Positions 1 to 8,770 of a stretch of 64,000 nucleotides of DNA are shown here, in pieces. The translations under genes were made by a program, and so were the position numbers. This DNA is from Lachnospiraceae bacterium (lineage in GTDB: Bacteria > Bacillota > Clostridia > Lachnospirales > Lachnospiraceae): NCBI GenBank assembly GCA_022845895.1, contig AP025573.1, positions 2,638,501 through 2,702,500 of the forward strand, read 5' to 3'. Below the pieces are notes generated by a model. It made no database searches, had not been told where the DNA came from, and saw only the letters and a program-made list of their open reading frames with translations. How positions within the stretch are numbered: position 1 is the first letter of the stretch; every line of letters starts with the position of its first letter.

Positions 1-284
1 ATGTGCTTGCCGGCCCTTGCGGCTTTCACGATATATTCCGAATGCGTATCCGTACTCGTGCAGATATATACTGCGTCCACCTCCATGTCGGCAAAGCAGA
101 TATCCGGGTCTTCCACTACATTTTCAATGCCAAGCTTGCAGGCCCACTTTTTCATCTCATCATTCAGGTGTATATCTGCCACATATTTTACGGTCACATT
201 GGCGACACGTCCGGCGAGAATCTCCGCATGTGTCCTGCCGATTCTCCCAAGTCCGATTACAGCGGCTGTTACTTTCCTGTCCAT
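1..284 (-). CDS. Gfo/Idh/MocA-family oxidoreductase, N-terminal part (inositol 2-dehydrogenase-like)
   Basis: Only the first ~94 residues are in the window; the gene runs off the left edge. It starts at the ATG complementary to 282-284, preceded by a GAGGAG ribosome binding site at 292-297. The N-terminus carries the NAD(P)-binding Rossmann motif GLGRIGRTHAE, and later residues read DAVYICTSTDTHSEY, typical of myo-inositol/scyllo-inositol dehydrogenases (IolG-like) in the Gfo/Idh/MocA family. It is the last visible gene of the ABC-transporter/dehydrogenase operon, 25 bp after the TIM-barrel gene, so it probably oxidises the imported substrate or an intermediate. The exact substrate cannot be set from this fragment. 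Confidence 0.85.
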   Translation of the reverse strand, partial: MDRKVTAAVIGLGRIGRTHAEILAGRVANVTVKYVADIHLNDEMKKWACKLGIENVVEDPDICFADMEVDAVYICTSTDTHSEYIVKAARAGKH

Positions 285-309
285 ATGTCTGCTCCTCTCA
301 TCTTGCATG

Positions 310-1287
310 TCAGAATCTGAAGTTCAGGTCACTCCGCCCTTCAAACGGAGCTTCTATCAAGAGCGGCTTCAGATATGCTGCCGTCTTTTTCATCCCGTCC
401 CTGCGGCTCATCGTTATGTCTTCGTGTTCAAAGTTGAGTGCTCCAAAATAACCTACCATCGCCAGTTCTGTAACAATATTCTCCCAGTTCACGTCGCCCC
501 ACCCGGGTATGCGGAAGCGGAACCCCCTGTCAATCCTCCGGTAATTCCCACGGGGGTTCAAGCCGGAGCGTCCTACATTGTGCTTCACAATCTGGGCATC
601 CTTGGCATGTACTCCATAGATACGGTCTCCGATCAGATCGATGAAGGCTTCCACATCGATACCATACATCATCATATTCGCAGGATCAAAGTTGAAGCCC
701 CACGACTTATGGCTTCCGAGCAGCTCTACGCTTCTTTGCGCTGTCTCTATATCATAGACCATCTCGTTCGGATGCGGCTCATGAGCAAATTTCACTCCAT
801 ACTCATCGTATTTATCAAGTATCTTCCCCCAGCGCTGCGCAAATATCTCCTCCTCCCGTTCCCACGCCCCGGCATCCGGCCACTGGCACACACGGCCGAA
901 GTTCTCACATCCGGTGAACCCGACGACGACCGGTATCTCCAGCTCGTTCGCTGCCTGTGCAGCCCGGATGACAGCTTCCGTGCCGAACCTTATCTTCTCT
1001 TCCTTCGTGCCGTGATAGATGTCGTCTGTATCTTTTCCATACGGTCCCATTACGAGCTGGCTCTCGGGATGGTTGCCAAGAGATGCTATCTCAAGGCCGT
1101 AATCTTTTATTTTCTTCTTATATTTCTTCCCGTTGTCCCCGTCAAAAATCGTATGTATATCGAAGTGGAGGTTGTTCTTCTCGAAGGTCTCTATCTCCAG
1201 CATCTCATACCCATACTCCACAGCCAGCCGGCATACCTCGTCAAGAGACAGGTCTGAATATGTTCCGGTACACAATCCTAGTTTCAT
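310..1287 (-). CDS. Sugar phosphate isomerase/epimerase family protein (xylose-isomerase-like TIM barrel)
   Basis: The 325-residue protein begins MKLGLCTGTYSDLSLDEV and has the pattern of the AP-endonuclease-2/xylose-isomerase-like TIM-barrel family (IolE, IolI, YcjR and relatives). Candidate metal ligands are in KFAHEPHPNE, GFNFDPANM, GVHAKDA and the late FEHED. Members epimerise, isomerise or dehydrate keto-sugars and cyclitols. The start has an AGGAGG site 7 nt upstream, and the gene lies 13 bp after the upstream dehydrogenase. Two Gfo/Idh dehydrogenases and two zinc dehydrogenases beside it suggest that it acts on a keto intermediate they make. It is longer than IolE/IolI-type enzymes, and I would not assign a specific reaction. 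Confidence 0.85.
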   Translation of the reverse strand: MKLGLCTGTYSDLSLDEVCRLAVEYGYEMLEIETFEKNNLHFDIHTIFDGDNGKKYKKKIKDYGLEIASLGNHPESQLVMGPYGKDTDDIYHGTKEEKIRFGTEAVIRAAQAANELEIPVVVGFTGCENFGRVCQWPDAGAWEREEEIFAQRWGKILDKYDEYGVKFAHEPHPNEMVYDIETAQRSVELLGSHKSWGFNFDPANMMMYGIDVEAFIDLIGDRIYGVHAKDAQIVKHNVGRSGLNPRGNYRRIDRGFRFRIPGWGDVNWENIVTELAMVGYFGALNFEHEDITMSRRDGMKKTAAYLKPLLIEAPFEGRSDLNFRF

Positions 1288-1300
1288 GAGCGCTCCTCCT

Positions 1301-2449
1301 CTACTCTTCTGCCAGTCTGATCCACTGCTTCGTGCGGCTGCTCTTAAGAATCGCCTCCGTAAGCCTGTTCAGATAGTGGCATTCTTCAAATGTGGCAAAA
1401 TCAGGCGTATCCTGTGCACGCTTCTTCCCATCCAGAATATAGCTGTAAAAAGCATGGATGTTGTTGTATACAGCGTCATTCCATCCTTCCGGATGCCCTG
1501 CCGGCATATAAGTATAGGGAAGCGCCTCGGCCGGCAGCATCTTAGGATCGCGGAAAATGTATTCATTCCCTTTTTCTCTGTGTCCGACCCACAGGCGGTC
1601 CGCCTCCTCCTGATTCCAGTACAGGGAGGCGCTTGCTCCGTCAACCGTCAGATCCAGATGACACTTTTTCCCGGGTGAAATCTGGCTTACATGGAACAGC
1701 CCGAACGCCCCGCTTTCAAAACGCGCAAAGACCGCGCCGTAATCTTCCGTGTCTATCTCATATTCTTCATACGTTAAGGCTTGTGTCTCCGGATTTTTTA
1801 CCGGTCTTTTCCTCACGGGAAGGACAGTTTCAAGACTGGCAAATACCTCTGTAATCTTCGAGCCGACCACGGTCTGAGCCGTATCCATCCAGTGCGTGCC
1901 TATGTCCGCCACAGCACGGGAAGCCCCCGCATACTTCTTTTCCAGCCTCCAGTCATAATCCGTGTCATAGAGGAGCCAGTCGAGAAGATAAGAGCCGTAG
2001 ACGAGCCTCGGCGTGCCAATCTCACCGGCCGCCACCCGGTGCTTCATATCCTGGACCATGACATTCATACGGTAGTTATGGTTTACTCCCGCTACGGTAT
2101 CCGGGTGTTCCTCCAGCACCTCCAGCAGTTCTGCCGACTCTTCTGCCGATGCCGCTACCGGCTTCTCACTGAAGATATGCTTTCCTGCCCGGATAATCTT
2201 CTTGTTCAGCTCAAGATGCAGATGGTTCGGCGTACAGTTATGAATCACGTCGACCTCCGGATCCTCTATCAGCGCTTCTACATTGTCATATATCCTTTCC
2301 AGTCCAAGCTCTTCCTTCTTCTTCTCCAACAGTCCCCTGTTCGTATCCGCTACCGCGTACAGGACCGCATTGCCGCACCGGCGTATCGCCGTGACATGTG
2401 CGCACCCGATATAGCCGATTCCTATCAGGCCTATCTTTAATTTTTTCAT
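1301..2449 (-). CDS. Gfo/Idh/MocA-family oxidoreductase
   Basis: A complete 382-residue NAD(P)-dependent dehydrogenase. The N-terminal Rossmann domain has GLIGIGYIGCAHV near residues 8-20. The family hallmark EKPVA follows at about residues 95-99, and the C-terminal α/β domain has DIGTHWMDTAQ, containing the usual catalytic His/Asp region. The family oxidises hydroxyls of sugars and cyclitols. An AGAGGG site lies 5 nt before the ATG, and the gene is 15 bp downstream of a zinc-dependent dehydrogenase. It differs in sequence from the second Gfo/Idh gene at the left edge, so the operon has at least two. Plausible substrates are inositol isomers or 3-keto-glycosides. Confidence 0.9.
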   Translation of the reverse strand: MKKLKIGLIGIGYIGCAHVTAIRRCGNAVLYAVADTNRGLLEKKKEELGLERIYDNVEALIEDPEVDVIHNCTPNHLHLELNKKIIRAGKHIFSEKPVAASAEESAELLEVLEEHPDTVAGVNHNYRMNVMVQDMKHRVAAGEIGTPRLVYGSYLLDWLLYDTDYDWRLEKKYAGASRAVADIGTHWMDTAQTVVGSKITEVFASLETVLPVRKRPVKNPETQALTYEEYEIDTEDYGAVFARFESGAFGLFHVSQISPGKKCHLDLTVDGASASLYWNQEEADRLWVGHREKGNEYIFRDPKMLPAEALPYTYMPAGHPEGWNDAVYNNIHAFYSYILDGKKRAQDTPDFATFEECHYLNRLTEAILKSSRTKQWIRLAEE

Positions 2450-2464
2450 CTGTTCCCTCTTTTC

Positions 2465-3649
2465 TCAAATACTCAGGCTTGGGTCTACCACATTCTTGCC
2501 TGCCGTACACTTTGCCGCATCCTGAATCGCTTCAAGCGCCTCATCCAGCGTATAGATACGTGGATTCATATAGACAGCCGGATCCACTCTCCCCTGGGCG
2601 ATAAGCCGGATGACATCCTGCCAGATGCCATGTCCCGCACTCCCTATCGTCCCGTAGTAGGAAGCCCCAGCAATCTGAAGCCTCTCCACATTCATCTCCA
2701 TCGGCCTTGACGAGATGCCGGTCTGCACTATCTTTGCTCCCACCGCCAGTGCCATCTCTATCTCCGGTATGTTATAGCGCTGGAATTCTGTCGCCTCGAT
2801 AAAGACTTCCGCCCCCTTGCCATCCGTCAGTTCGCGTACCTTCCGGCCAGGTCCCGAACCATTCTCATACAGCTTGTCGATGTCATATACATGCGTCGCA
2901 CCCATATGCTCCGCCAGCTCCATCCTCGGAGCCGACTTTTCAAACACGATGATCTTCCCTGCGCCTGCCGCTTTCACAAGCGCCAGAGCCGACAAGCCGA
3001 TAGGACCCGCTCCAAATATCACGATGTCGCTGCCCGGGCGGAATCCTCCTCCTCTGACGAATATTCCATTGTACGCCACCGCCAGCGGCTCAATCAACGC
3101 CCCGACATGCAGCGCTTTCTCCTTGGAGCCGTATATGTCCACGAGAGATGAGATATCAAAGCAGAATTTCTCTTTTGCAACGAGATATTCCGCATATCCT
3201 CCGTCCAGCGTAAAGCCAATCTCTTCCAGATTCTCGCACTGGTTGTACATTCCTGCGCGGCACGCCTCGCATTCGCCGCACCAGTTCATCGTCTCTGCCG
3301 TCACCAGGTCTCCTTTTTGAAACATGGTGACAGCCTTGCCCACCTTCACAATCTCACCGGCAAATTCGTGACCGATGACGCACGGCAGCTTACAGTGCCC
3401 TGCATAGCGGGAATAGTACTGATTATCTTCCCCGAGAAATGTCGTATCAGAACCGCATACCCCGACTCCCCCGACTCTCATCAGTACTTCGTCCTCTTCC
3501 GGTTCCGGCACCGGGATGTCCACGTACCTTATCTTTGGCCGGTAATAGATACGGTCTCCGCTGACAGCACGTCTGTCATGCATTTCTCTTTCCGTCGGCT
3601 CATAGTCCGGCTTCGGCTTCCACGTCCCATCTACCTGTAATGCTTTCAT
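2465..3649 (-). CDS. Zinc-dependent medium-chain dehydrogenase, scyllo-inosose dehydrogenase (IolM)-like, copy 1
   Basis: The 394-residue protein is a medium-chain dehydrogenase/reductase. Visible features are the catalytic-zinc CGSD (Cys65) and GHEFAG (about 93-98), structural-zinc cysteines at about 124, 127, 130 and 138, and the cofactor motif GAGPIGLSAL. Length and motifs such as NQCENLEEIGF and SAGHGIW resemble, from memory, Thermotoga IolM (scyllo-inosose 3-dehydrogenase). A GGAGG site precedes the ATG. It is a tandem paralogue of the next gene upstream; both begin with a MK/MRxL...GTWKP motif. It probably oxidises a hydroxyl of a cyclitol or glycoside imported by the linked ABC system. 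The specific substrate is inferred only. Confidence 0.85.
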   Translation of the reverse strand: MKALQVDGTWKPKPDYEPTEREMHDRRAVSGDRIYYRPKIRYVDIPVPEPEEDEVLMRVGGVGVCGSDTTFLGEDNQYYSRYAGHCKLPCVIGHEFAGEIVKVGKAVTMFQKGDLVTAETMNWCGECEACRAGMYNQCENLEEIGFTLDGGYAEYLVAKEKFCFDISSLVDIYGSKEKALHVGALIEPLAVAYNGIFVRGGGFRPGSDIVIFGAGPIGLSALALVKAAGAGKIIVFEKSAPRMELAEHMGATHVYDIDKLYENGSGPGRKVRELTDGKGAEVFIEATEFQRYNIPEIEMALAVGAKIVQTGISSRPMEMNVERLQIAGASYYGTIGSAGHGIWQDVIRLIAQGRVDPAVYMNPRIYTLDEALEAIQDAAKCTAGKNVVDPSLSI

Positions 3650-3680
3650 ATTCTTATACCTCCGTCTTCTCTCCCTGCCA

Positions 3681-4856
3681 TCAGCGGTTCGGTGTTATGA
3701 GATATTTGCCGCCACTGCCGGTCTTTGCCTCTCTCAGCCCTTCTATGGCCTCATCCAGTGTGAAGCATCTCTCAATCATCCGGCTCGGGTCTATCTGCCC
3801 CGAAGCAACGAGGCGAATCACATTCTCCCATATCCCATGCCCTGAACTTCCGTTGCTCCCGTACAGAGAGGCGCCGCTCTTCTGGAAATATTGTCCGAAT
3901 ATCTCCGTCCTGCCAGCGTGATGCCCGATCTGCACCACCTTTCCCCCGACCGCAAGTGCCTGCTGAATCTGGGGGATATTCTTATTGCAGAAGGCCGTGC
4001 ATTCTACAGCCATATGTATTCCTCTTCCTTCTGTCAGTTCCCGCATGACTTTCGCCGGACTGCTTCCGTCACCTGCGATTGCTCCTAAATCACACATATC
4101 AGTCGCACCGGCCTCTGCAGCCAGCTTTAGGCGCGGCTTCGAATACTCAAATACGATTACTTTGGCTGCTCCGGCCGCTTTTGCTAGCTGTATGGCACTG
4201 AGGCCTATGGGTCCGGCGCCAAATACTGCCACAAAGCTTCCCGGTAGAAATCCACCTGCACGGACGAATATTCCGTTATATGCCACTGCTGTCGGTTCAA
4301 TGAGCGCTCCGGCTTCCAACGCCTTCTCCTCGCTTCCGTATATGTCACGGAACTTATTGATATCGAGGCAGTATTTTTCCTTAGCCACCAGATATTCTCC
4401 GAATCCTCCGTCAAGTGAAAAACCAATCTCCTCCAGATTCTCGCACTGGTTGAACATTCCTTTTCTGCACGGCATGCACTTGCCGCACCAGTTCATTGTC
4501 TCTGCCGTCACAAGGTCGCCTTCCCGGAACCGGGTCACTTCCTTTCCCGTCCTGACTACCTTCCCGGCAAACTCATGTCCAAATATAACCGGAAGCCGAG
4601 TATGACCTACATAGTCCAGATACCCTTCCTCATCCGTGTCCGCAAAGCACGTATCAGAACCACATATTCCACAGGCTCCGACTTCCATAAGCACTTCGTC
4701 GTCAGCAGGCTCCGGCACTTCTGCCTCCACTACCTCCAGCCTCGGTTCATACCATATATTTTTTGTACACAGCGCTCTTTGGTCCTCTTCTTCCCTCTTT
4801 GTCGGCATATACCCTTTACGGGGTTTCCACGTTCCGCTAAGCCTCAGTCCTCTCAT
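3681..4856 (-). CDS. Zinc-dependent medium-chain dehydrogenase, scyllo-inosose dehydrogenase (IolM)-like, copy 2
   Basis: A 391-residue paralogue of the adjacent dehydrogenase, with the same layout: CGICGSD (catalytic Cys), GHEFAG, a CGKCMPCRKGMFNQC structural-zinc loop, and GAGPIGLSAIQL for NAD(P). Two ATGs lie 6 nt apart. The second (4856) is chosen because GGAGG is then 8 nt upstream and the N-terminus aligns with copy 1. An outer start at 4862 is possible. It lies 36 bp after the ABC ATPase gene. Two such enzymes in one operon suggest successive oxidations at different carbons, or two stereoisomeric substrates. That division of labour is an inference. Confidence 0.85.
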   Translation of the reverse strand: MRGLRLSGTWKPRKGYMPTKREEEDQRALCTKNIWYEPRLEVVEAEVPEPADDEVLMEVGACGICGSDTCFADTDEEGYLDYVGHTRLPVIFGHEFAGKVVRTGKEVTRFREGDLVTAETMNWCGKCMPCRKGMFNQCENLEEIGFSLDGGFGEYLVAKEKYCLDINKFRDIYGSEEKALEAGALIEPTAVAYNGIFVRAGGFLPGSFVAVFGAGPIGLSAIQLAKAAGAAKVIVFEYSKPRLKLAAEAGATDMCDLGAIAGDGSSPAKVMRELTEGRGIHMAVECTAFCNKNIPQIQQALAVGGKVVQIGHHAGRTEIFGQYFQKSGASLYGSNGSSGHGIWENVIRLVASGQIDPSRMIERCFTLDEAIEGLREAKTGSGGKYLITPNR

Positions 4857-4892
4857 CTTCATACCCTCCTGTCTCTCCTCTCTACATCCGCG

Positions 4893-6422
4893 TCAGTCCA
4901 GCAGATCCACCGCTTCTCCTTCTCTGTCAGTTATCATCTTCTCAAACAGTTCTGCCTTCGTAACCTGCCTTTCATAGTTGTCCATATCTGCGACAATCTG
5001 CCCTTTTTTGATGACCAGGATACGGTCGCAAAGATTGTACAGTTCTTCCAGCTCATCAGAGATGTATATGATAGACGTGCCTTTCCTTGCAAGTTCATCT
5101 GCCAGCACATAGATCTCATTCTTAGCTCCCACATCGATGCCCCGCGTCGGCTGGTCCAGTATGAGGAGGCTGATATCTGTCGCCAGCCATTTGCTCAGCA
5201 CAATCTTCTGCTGGTTCCCTCCAGACAGAGAATCTGCTGTCTGTCCCATAGAGGAATACTTAAGGCTCATCCTGCTTCCCATGTCAGCCGCCATCTTTTC
5301 CAGTCTCCGGTGGTTCACCCAGGGAGTTTTCTGTCTCGCCAGCGGCACGAGGGCAATATTGCTCAGAAGAGACGCCGTCATGATGAGCCCCTCCGTCTTC
5401 CGGTTTTCTGAGACGAATGCCATTCCGTGGTTAACCGCCTCTTTCGGACTTCTCATGCCGCATGCTTCGCCGTTCAGGTATATCTTATATCCCGGCTTCT
5501 TTTTCATGGCGCCGAATATCATCTTCCCGATCTCCGTCCTGCCAGAGCCTAAGACACCTGCAATACCCAGAATTTCGCCTCTGTGTACCTTGAACGCAAT
5601 ATCACGCACCTGCCCTCTCATCTGGCTCATCCGGCCCACTTCCAGCCGTATTTCCCCGGATGGCCTCTCTCTTATATACTTCTTGTCATGCTGGTGCTTT
5701 TCGCCCACCATCATGGAGATGACTTCTCCTATATCTGTCTCTCCTGCCGGCTTTGTCCCGATGAGCCTTCCGTTCCTCAACACAGTTACCCGGTCGGCTA
5801 TCTTAAAGATCTCTTCCAAGAAATGAGAGATATAGATGATACTGATTCCCCTCCCTTTCAGTTCCTTGATTACCCGGAACAGGTTGTCTATCTCCGAGAT
5901 GGAGAGAGAGGATGTGGGCTCATCCATGATGATAAGGCTTGCCTCCATCGAGACAGTTCTGGCGATGAGCACGAGCTGCTGTTTGGCTGTCGGAAGGCTG
6001 CTTACCTTCTCCCCTGCTTCCACATCAAATTGAAGCTCATCCAGCAGCCTCTGTACCTCTGCGGTCATCTTCCTCTTGTCCATCATGAGGCCGCGGCACG
6101 TCTCCCTGCCAAGATATATATTTTCCGCAACGGTCAGGTTCGGTGTCAGATCCAGCTCCTGGTGTATCATGCCGATTCCCCGCTTCGCGGCATCGACAGG
6201 GTTCTTAAACCGCACCTTCTCTCCATTTAAGAATACTTCGCCTGAGTACCTCACCCAGATACCGTTGATGATCTTCATCAGCGTAGACTTCCCGGCGCCG
6301 TTGGCGCCTACGAGGGCATGTACCTCTCCTCTTTTGAGTGTAAAGTCTATCTCCTCCAGTACGGTAACCCCGCTGAAGTCCTTTGATATATGTTTCATCT
6401 CCAAGACATTTTCTCTCATCAT
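4893..6422 (-). CDS. Sugar ABC transporter ATP-binding protein (RbsA/MglA type)
   Basis: The 509-residue protein has two ABC ATPase domains in tandem, as usual for carbohydrate uptake transporter family 2. The first domain has a canonical Walker A, GANGAGKST at about 39-47, Walker B LIIMDEPTSSL, and a weak signature motif (LPTAKQQ). The second has a degenerate Walker A (GVLGSGRTEIG) but a clear LSGGNQQK signature and LLILDQPTRGID. It energises the neighbouring permease at the cytoplasmic face. GAGGTGG lies just before the first ATG, and the gene is 8 bp after the permease gene. Ribose, galactose and inositol systems share this form, so the substrate is set by the binding protein. Confidence 0.93.
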   Translation of the reverse strand: MMRENVLEMKHISKDFSGVTVLEEIDFTLKRGEVHALVGANGAGKSTLMKIINGIWVRYSGEVFLNGEKVRFKNPVDAAKRGIGMIHQELDLTPNLTVAENIYLGRETCRGLMMDKRKMTAEVQRLLDELQFDVEAGEKVSSLPTAKQQLVLIARTVSMEASLIIMDEPTSSLSISEIDNLFRVIKELKGRGISIIYISHFLEEIFKIADRVTVLRNGRLIGTKPAGETDIGEVISMMVGEKHQHDKKYIRERPSGEIRLEVGRMSQMRGQVRDIAFKVHRGEILGIAGVLGSGRTEIGKMIFGAMKKKPGYKIYLNGEACGMRSPKEAVNHGMAFVSENRKTEGLIMTASLLSNIALVPLARQKTPWVNHRRLEKMAADMGSRMSLKYSSMGQTADSLSGGNQQKIVLSKWLATDISLLILDQPTRGIDVGAKNEIYVLADELARKGTSIIYISDELEELYNLCDRILVIKKGQIVADMDNYERQVTKAELFEKMITDREGEAVDLLD

Positions 6423-6430
6423 ATGCCACC

Positions 6431-7387
6431 TCAGTCTCTCTTGAGCTTAGACATGCAGTCCACCGCCACGGCGCCGATAATGATAATACCCTTTACCGCG
6501 TCCTGCCAGTAGCTTGAGACGCTCGTAAGCTGCATGATGTTCAGGATGAGTCCGAGGATGAGCACTCCCACTACAGACCCCCATACATTGCCTCTGCCAC
6601 CGTCCAGAGACAGGCCTCCCACGATACAGGCCGAGATGGCTGTAAGCTCATATGTATCCGCGGCATTGGCCGCCGCCAGAAGCGTCCGGCACGACAGCAC
6701 GACCCCTGCAAGCCCGGCGAAAAAGCCGCACACTACATACACGATCGTCTTCACGAGACGGGTGTTGATTCCTGACAGCCATGCGGCGTTCATATTGCCC
6801 CCGATGGCATATACGTACTGTCCGAATCTCGTGTACTTCAATACGAAGAATGCGGCTACGACGCAGGCAAGCCAGATGATGCCCGCCACCGGGACAGGAC
6901 CGAGATATCCCATGCCCACGACGCCATATTCCTCCGGTATGCCGTATATGTTAAATCCGCTTGTGATGATGTATACTGCCCCCCGGGCAATCGTCATCAT
7001 ACCCAGGGTGGCGACAAAATGATTCATTCCAACCACAGTCTGAAGAACACCATTGACCAGGCCACATGCGATACCGATTGCCAGCCCTGCCGCCACACCT
7101 GCTATAAATCCATAGCCTATGAATGCATAGGCGGACAGTACCCCTGACAATGCACAGACAGAACCGACCGACAGGTCGACACCTCCTGTAATGATGACAA
7201 AGGCCATCCCCACCGACAGCAGCCCATAGACTGCATTATGCCCGAGCAGGTTGATCAGGTTCTGAACCGTACGGAATGTCGGCGATATGAATGCACATAC
7301 AATCAGCATGACGACGAGCACAAGGAGCATATTGTATTCCCGCTTCATTTTGAATCTTTTCTTTTTTTCCGCTTCTTCTATTCCCAT
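6431..7387 (-). CDS. Sugar ABC transporter permease (RbsC type)
   Basis: A 318-residue integral membrane protein with about eight to ten hydrophobic segments. It carries family motifs GVDLSVGSV (after transmembrane segments 2-3) and GGLSLDGGRGNVWG near the C-terminal side, typical of the branched-chain/ribose permease fold. It should form the homodimeric channel of the importer. The first ATG at 7387 is used; a second possible Met lies 13 codons in (MKREYN). The gene lies between the binding-protein and ATPase genes, with short gaps of 25 and 8 bp. Confidence 0.92.
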   Translation of the reverse strand: MGIEEAEKKKRFKMKREYNMLLVLVVMLIVCAFISPTFRTVQNLINLLGHNAVYGLLSVGMAFVIITGGVDLSVGSVCALSGVLSAYAFIGYGFIAGVAAGLAIGIACGLVNGVLQTVVGMNHFVATLGMMTIARGAVYIITSGFNIYGIPEEYGVVGMGYLGPVPVAGIIWLACVVAAFFVLKYTRFGQYVYAIGGNMNAAWLSGINTRLVKTIVYVVCGFFAGLAGVVLSCRTLLAAANAADTYELTAISACIVGGLSLDGGRGNVWGSVVGVLILGLILNIMQLTSVSSYWQDAVKGIIIIGAVAVDCMSKLKRD

Positions 7388-7412
7388 GTATGTTCCACGC
7401 CCTTTCTGTCCC

Positions 7413-8441
7413 TTACCAGGATGGTGTCACGTCATTGACATTCTCAGCCGTTACCATCGGCAGATCTGTCTCGATGAACTTCTCCGTAAGAGAGTCTTTA
7501 TCTCCGAAGAAATAGGTCTCGATCGTCTTGATGCCTACCTCACACTGTTCTGCCGGATCTTGCAGAACGGTACCGTATATCTTGTCTGCCTTGATTGCAT
7601 CCCACACTTCCGTAGGCATGTCCATGCCGACAATCTTGCCCACCAGTTCCGTGCGTCCTGCAGACTGCACGGCCTGAAGCGCGCCTACCGCGTCGTCCGG
7701 CCCTTCACATACGATGGCGTCTATCTCTCCTGCAGGATATTTGTTCAGCATATTCTGGATGGAACTGATGACCGTCTCTTTATCGTGCTTGCATGGAATC
7801 CTTTCTAGTATGTTGACTCCCATATCATATCCTTTTTCATCCATGATGCTGTCAAATCCGCCCTGGCGCAGCGTCTGGTATGTAGCGCCGATAACGCCTT
7901 GTATATAGATGATATTACAGCTGTCCATCTTTTCCTTTTCTATCATATCGAGCAGGCAGTTAGCCATCTGCTCCCCGCTGAGCGTGTCGTTGGCACCGAT
8001 AAAATAGCTGTACGCATTTTCATCGGAGATGGACCTGTTTACCGCAAATACCGGAATCCCTGCTTCCATCGCCTTCTTCAGCGACGGCTCCACCGCGTCG
8101 CTCACGGCATTGATGAGAATTGCGTCCACCTTCTGTGTGATGAATGTCTCTATCTGGTTGACCTGCAGCGCCGAATCCGATGCTCCGTCCTGAAGGATGA
8201 ATTCAATATTGTCGTATTCTTTCTGTGCGTCTAACAGTTCATTATACATGGCTGCCTGGAAGCTGATAGTAAAGTCGCTCAGCGTAGCCCCGACTGTAAT
8301 CTTATCCTTCTTATCACCGCTCTCCGTCTTTTCGTCTGCCTGACCCGCCCCTTTGTCTTCGCCGCCTTCAGAAGAACATGCACACAGGAGCATAGAAACA
8401 ATCACCAATATTATCGTTGTGCTTTTTAATCTTTTTGACAT
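7413..8441 (-). CDS. Sugar-binding lipoprotein of the ABC transporter (RbsB-like)
   Basis: The 342-residue protein begins with a hydrophobic signal ending MLLCAC, a lipobox with the probable lipidated Cys at residue 22. A Gly/Glu/Asp-rich linker follows, then a type I periplasmic-binding fold (VGATLSDFTISFQAAMY, DAILINAVSDAVEP, IPVFAVNRSI, IGANDTLSGEQMA). In a Gram-positive it would be tethered to the outer face of the membrane and deliver the ligand to the permease. It is the first gene of the operon, with AAGGAGGAG upstream of the ATG and a 329-bp intergenic region that should contain the promoter. The ligand is a sugar or cyclitol; inositol fits the dehydrogenase neighbours but is not proven. 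Confidence 0.92.
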   Translation of the reverse strand: MSKRLKSTTIILVIVSMLLCACSSEGGEDKGAGQADEKTESGDKKDKITVGATLSDFTISFQAAMYNELLDAQKEYDNIEFILQDGASDSALQVNQIETFITQKVDAILINAVSDAVEPSLKKAMEAGIPVFAVNRSISDENAYSYFIGANDTLSGEQMANCLLDMIEKEKMDSCNIIYIQGVIGATYQTLRQGGFDSIMDEKGYDMGVNILERIPCKHDKETVISSIQNMLNKYPAGEIDAIVCEGPDDAVGALQAVQSAGRTELVGKIVGMDMPTEVWDAIKADKIYGTVLQDPAEQCEVGIKTIETYFFGDKDSLTEKFIETDLPMVTAENVNDVTPSW

Positions 8442-8544
8442 ACGTCTCCTCCTTTAATAAACTTTTTCATCTCCGCGTTTCTGATGCACCCCTGCCGCTG
8501 CAATCATGTAGCCCCACCTCCTGACTTCATCATTTTTCATTCAA

Positions 8545-8554
8545 ATTGTACAAT
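8545..8554. promoter_or_regulatory. 10-bp palindrome ATTGTACAAT upstream of the ABC operon, candidate operator
   Basis: A perfect palindrome, ATTGTACAAT, lies about 104 bp upstream of the binding-protein start. The identical 10-mer occurs once more at 9745-9754, upstream of the AraC gene. It contains TACAAT, which could also serve as a -10 element, but no convincing -35 lies 16-18 bp away. Apart from this palindrome and the terminator at 8713-8764, I see no other element in the intergenic region 8442-8770. Use as a binding site for the linked AraC-type regulator is an inference. Confidence 0.4.
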
Positions 8555-8712
8555 CTTGCTCAGCCCGCAGTTATGCAAAACATGACATTTTCCTGTTTTC
8601 TCAACAGACAAATTGTCTTTCTGTAGCTCTTATTATATTTTTATAATTGTTTGTATGATATAACATAGTTTTCATTTTTTATAACAGAGTTTGTAAAAAC
8701 ACGCTATTGACG

Positions 8713-8764
8713 CATAAAAATGGCATTAAGGCGTAATTTACTGTCTTTTTTACACCTTAATGCC
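8713..8764 (-). terminator. Rho-independent terminator after the AraC gene
   Basis: A 15-bp stem with one G-T wobble (arms 8722-8736 and 8750-8764, 13-nt loop) is followed on the minus strand by ATTTTTATG. It starts 6 bp beyond the AraC stop codon, so it separates the regulator from the ABC operon, which then needs its own promoter. Confidence 0.8.
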
Positions 8765-8770
8765 TCTTAT

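Noticed and set aside
1..1257. Long plus-strand open frame opposite the TIM-barrel and dehydrogenase genes
   Set aside because: It is antisense to two well-supported minus-strand genes with ribosome sites and recognisable domains; its own translation shows no family motif.
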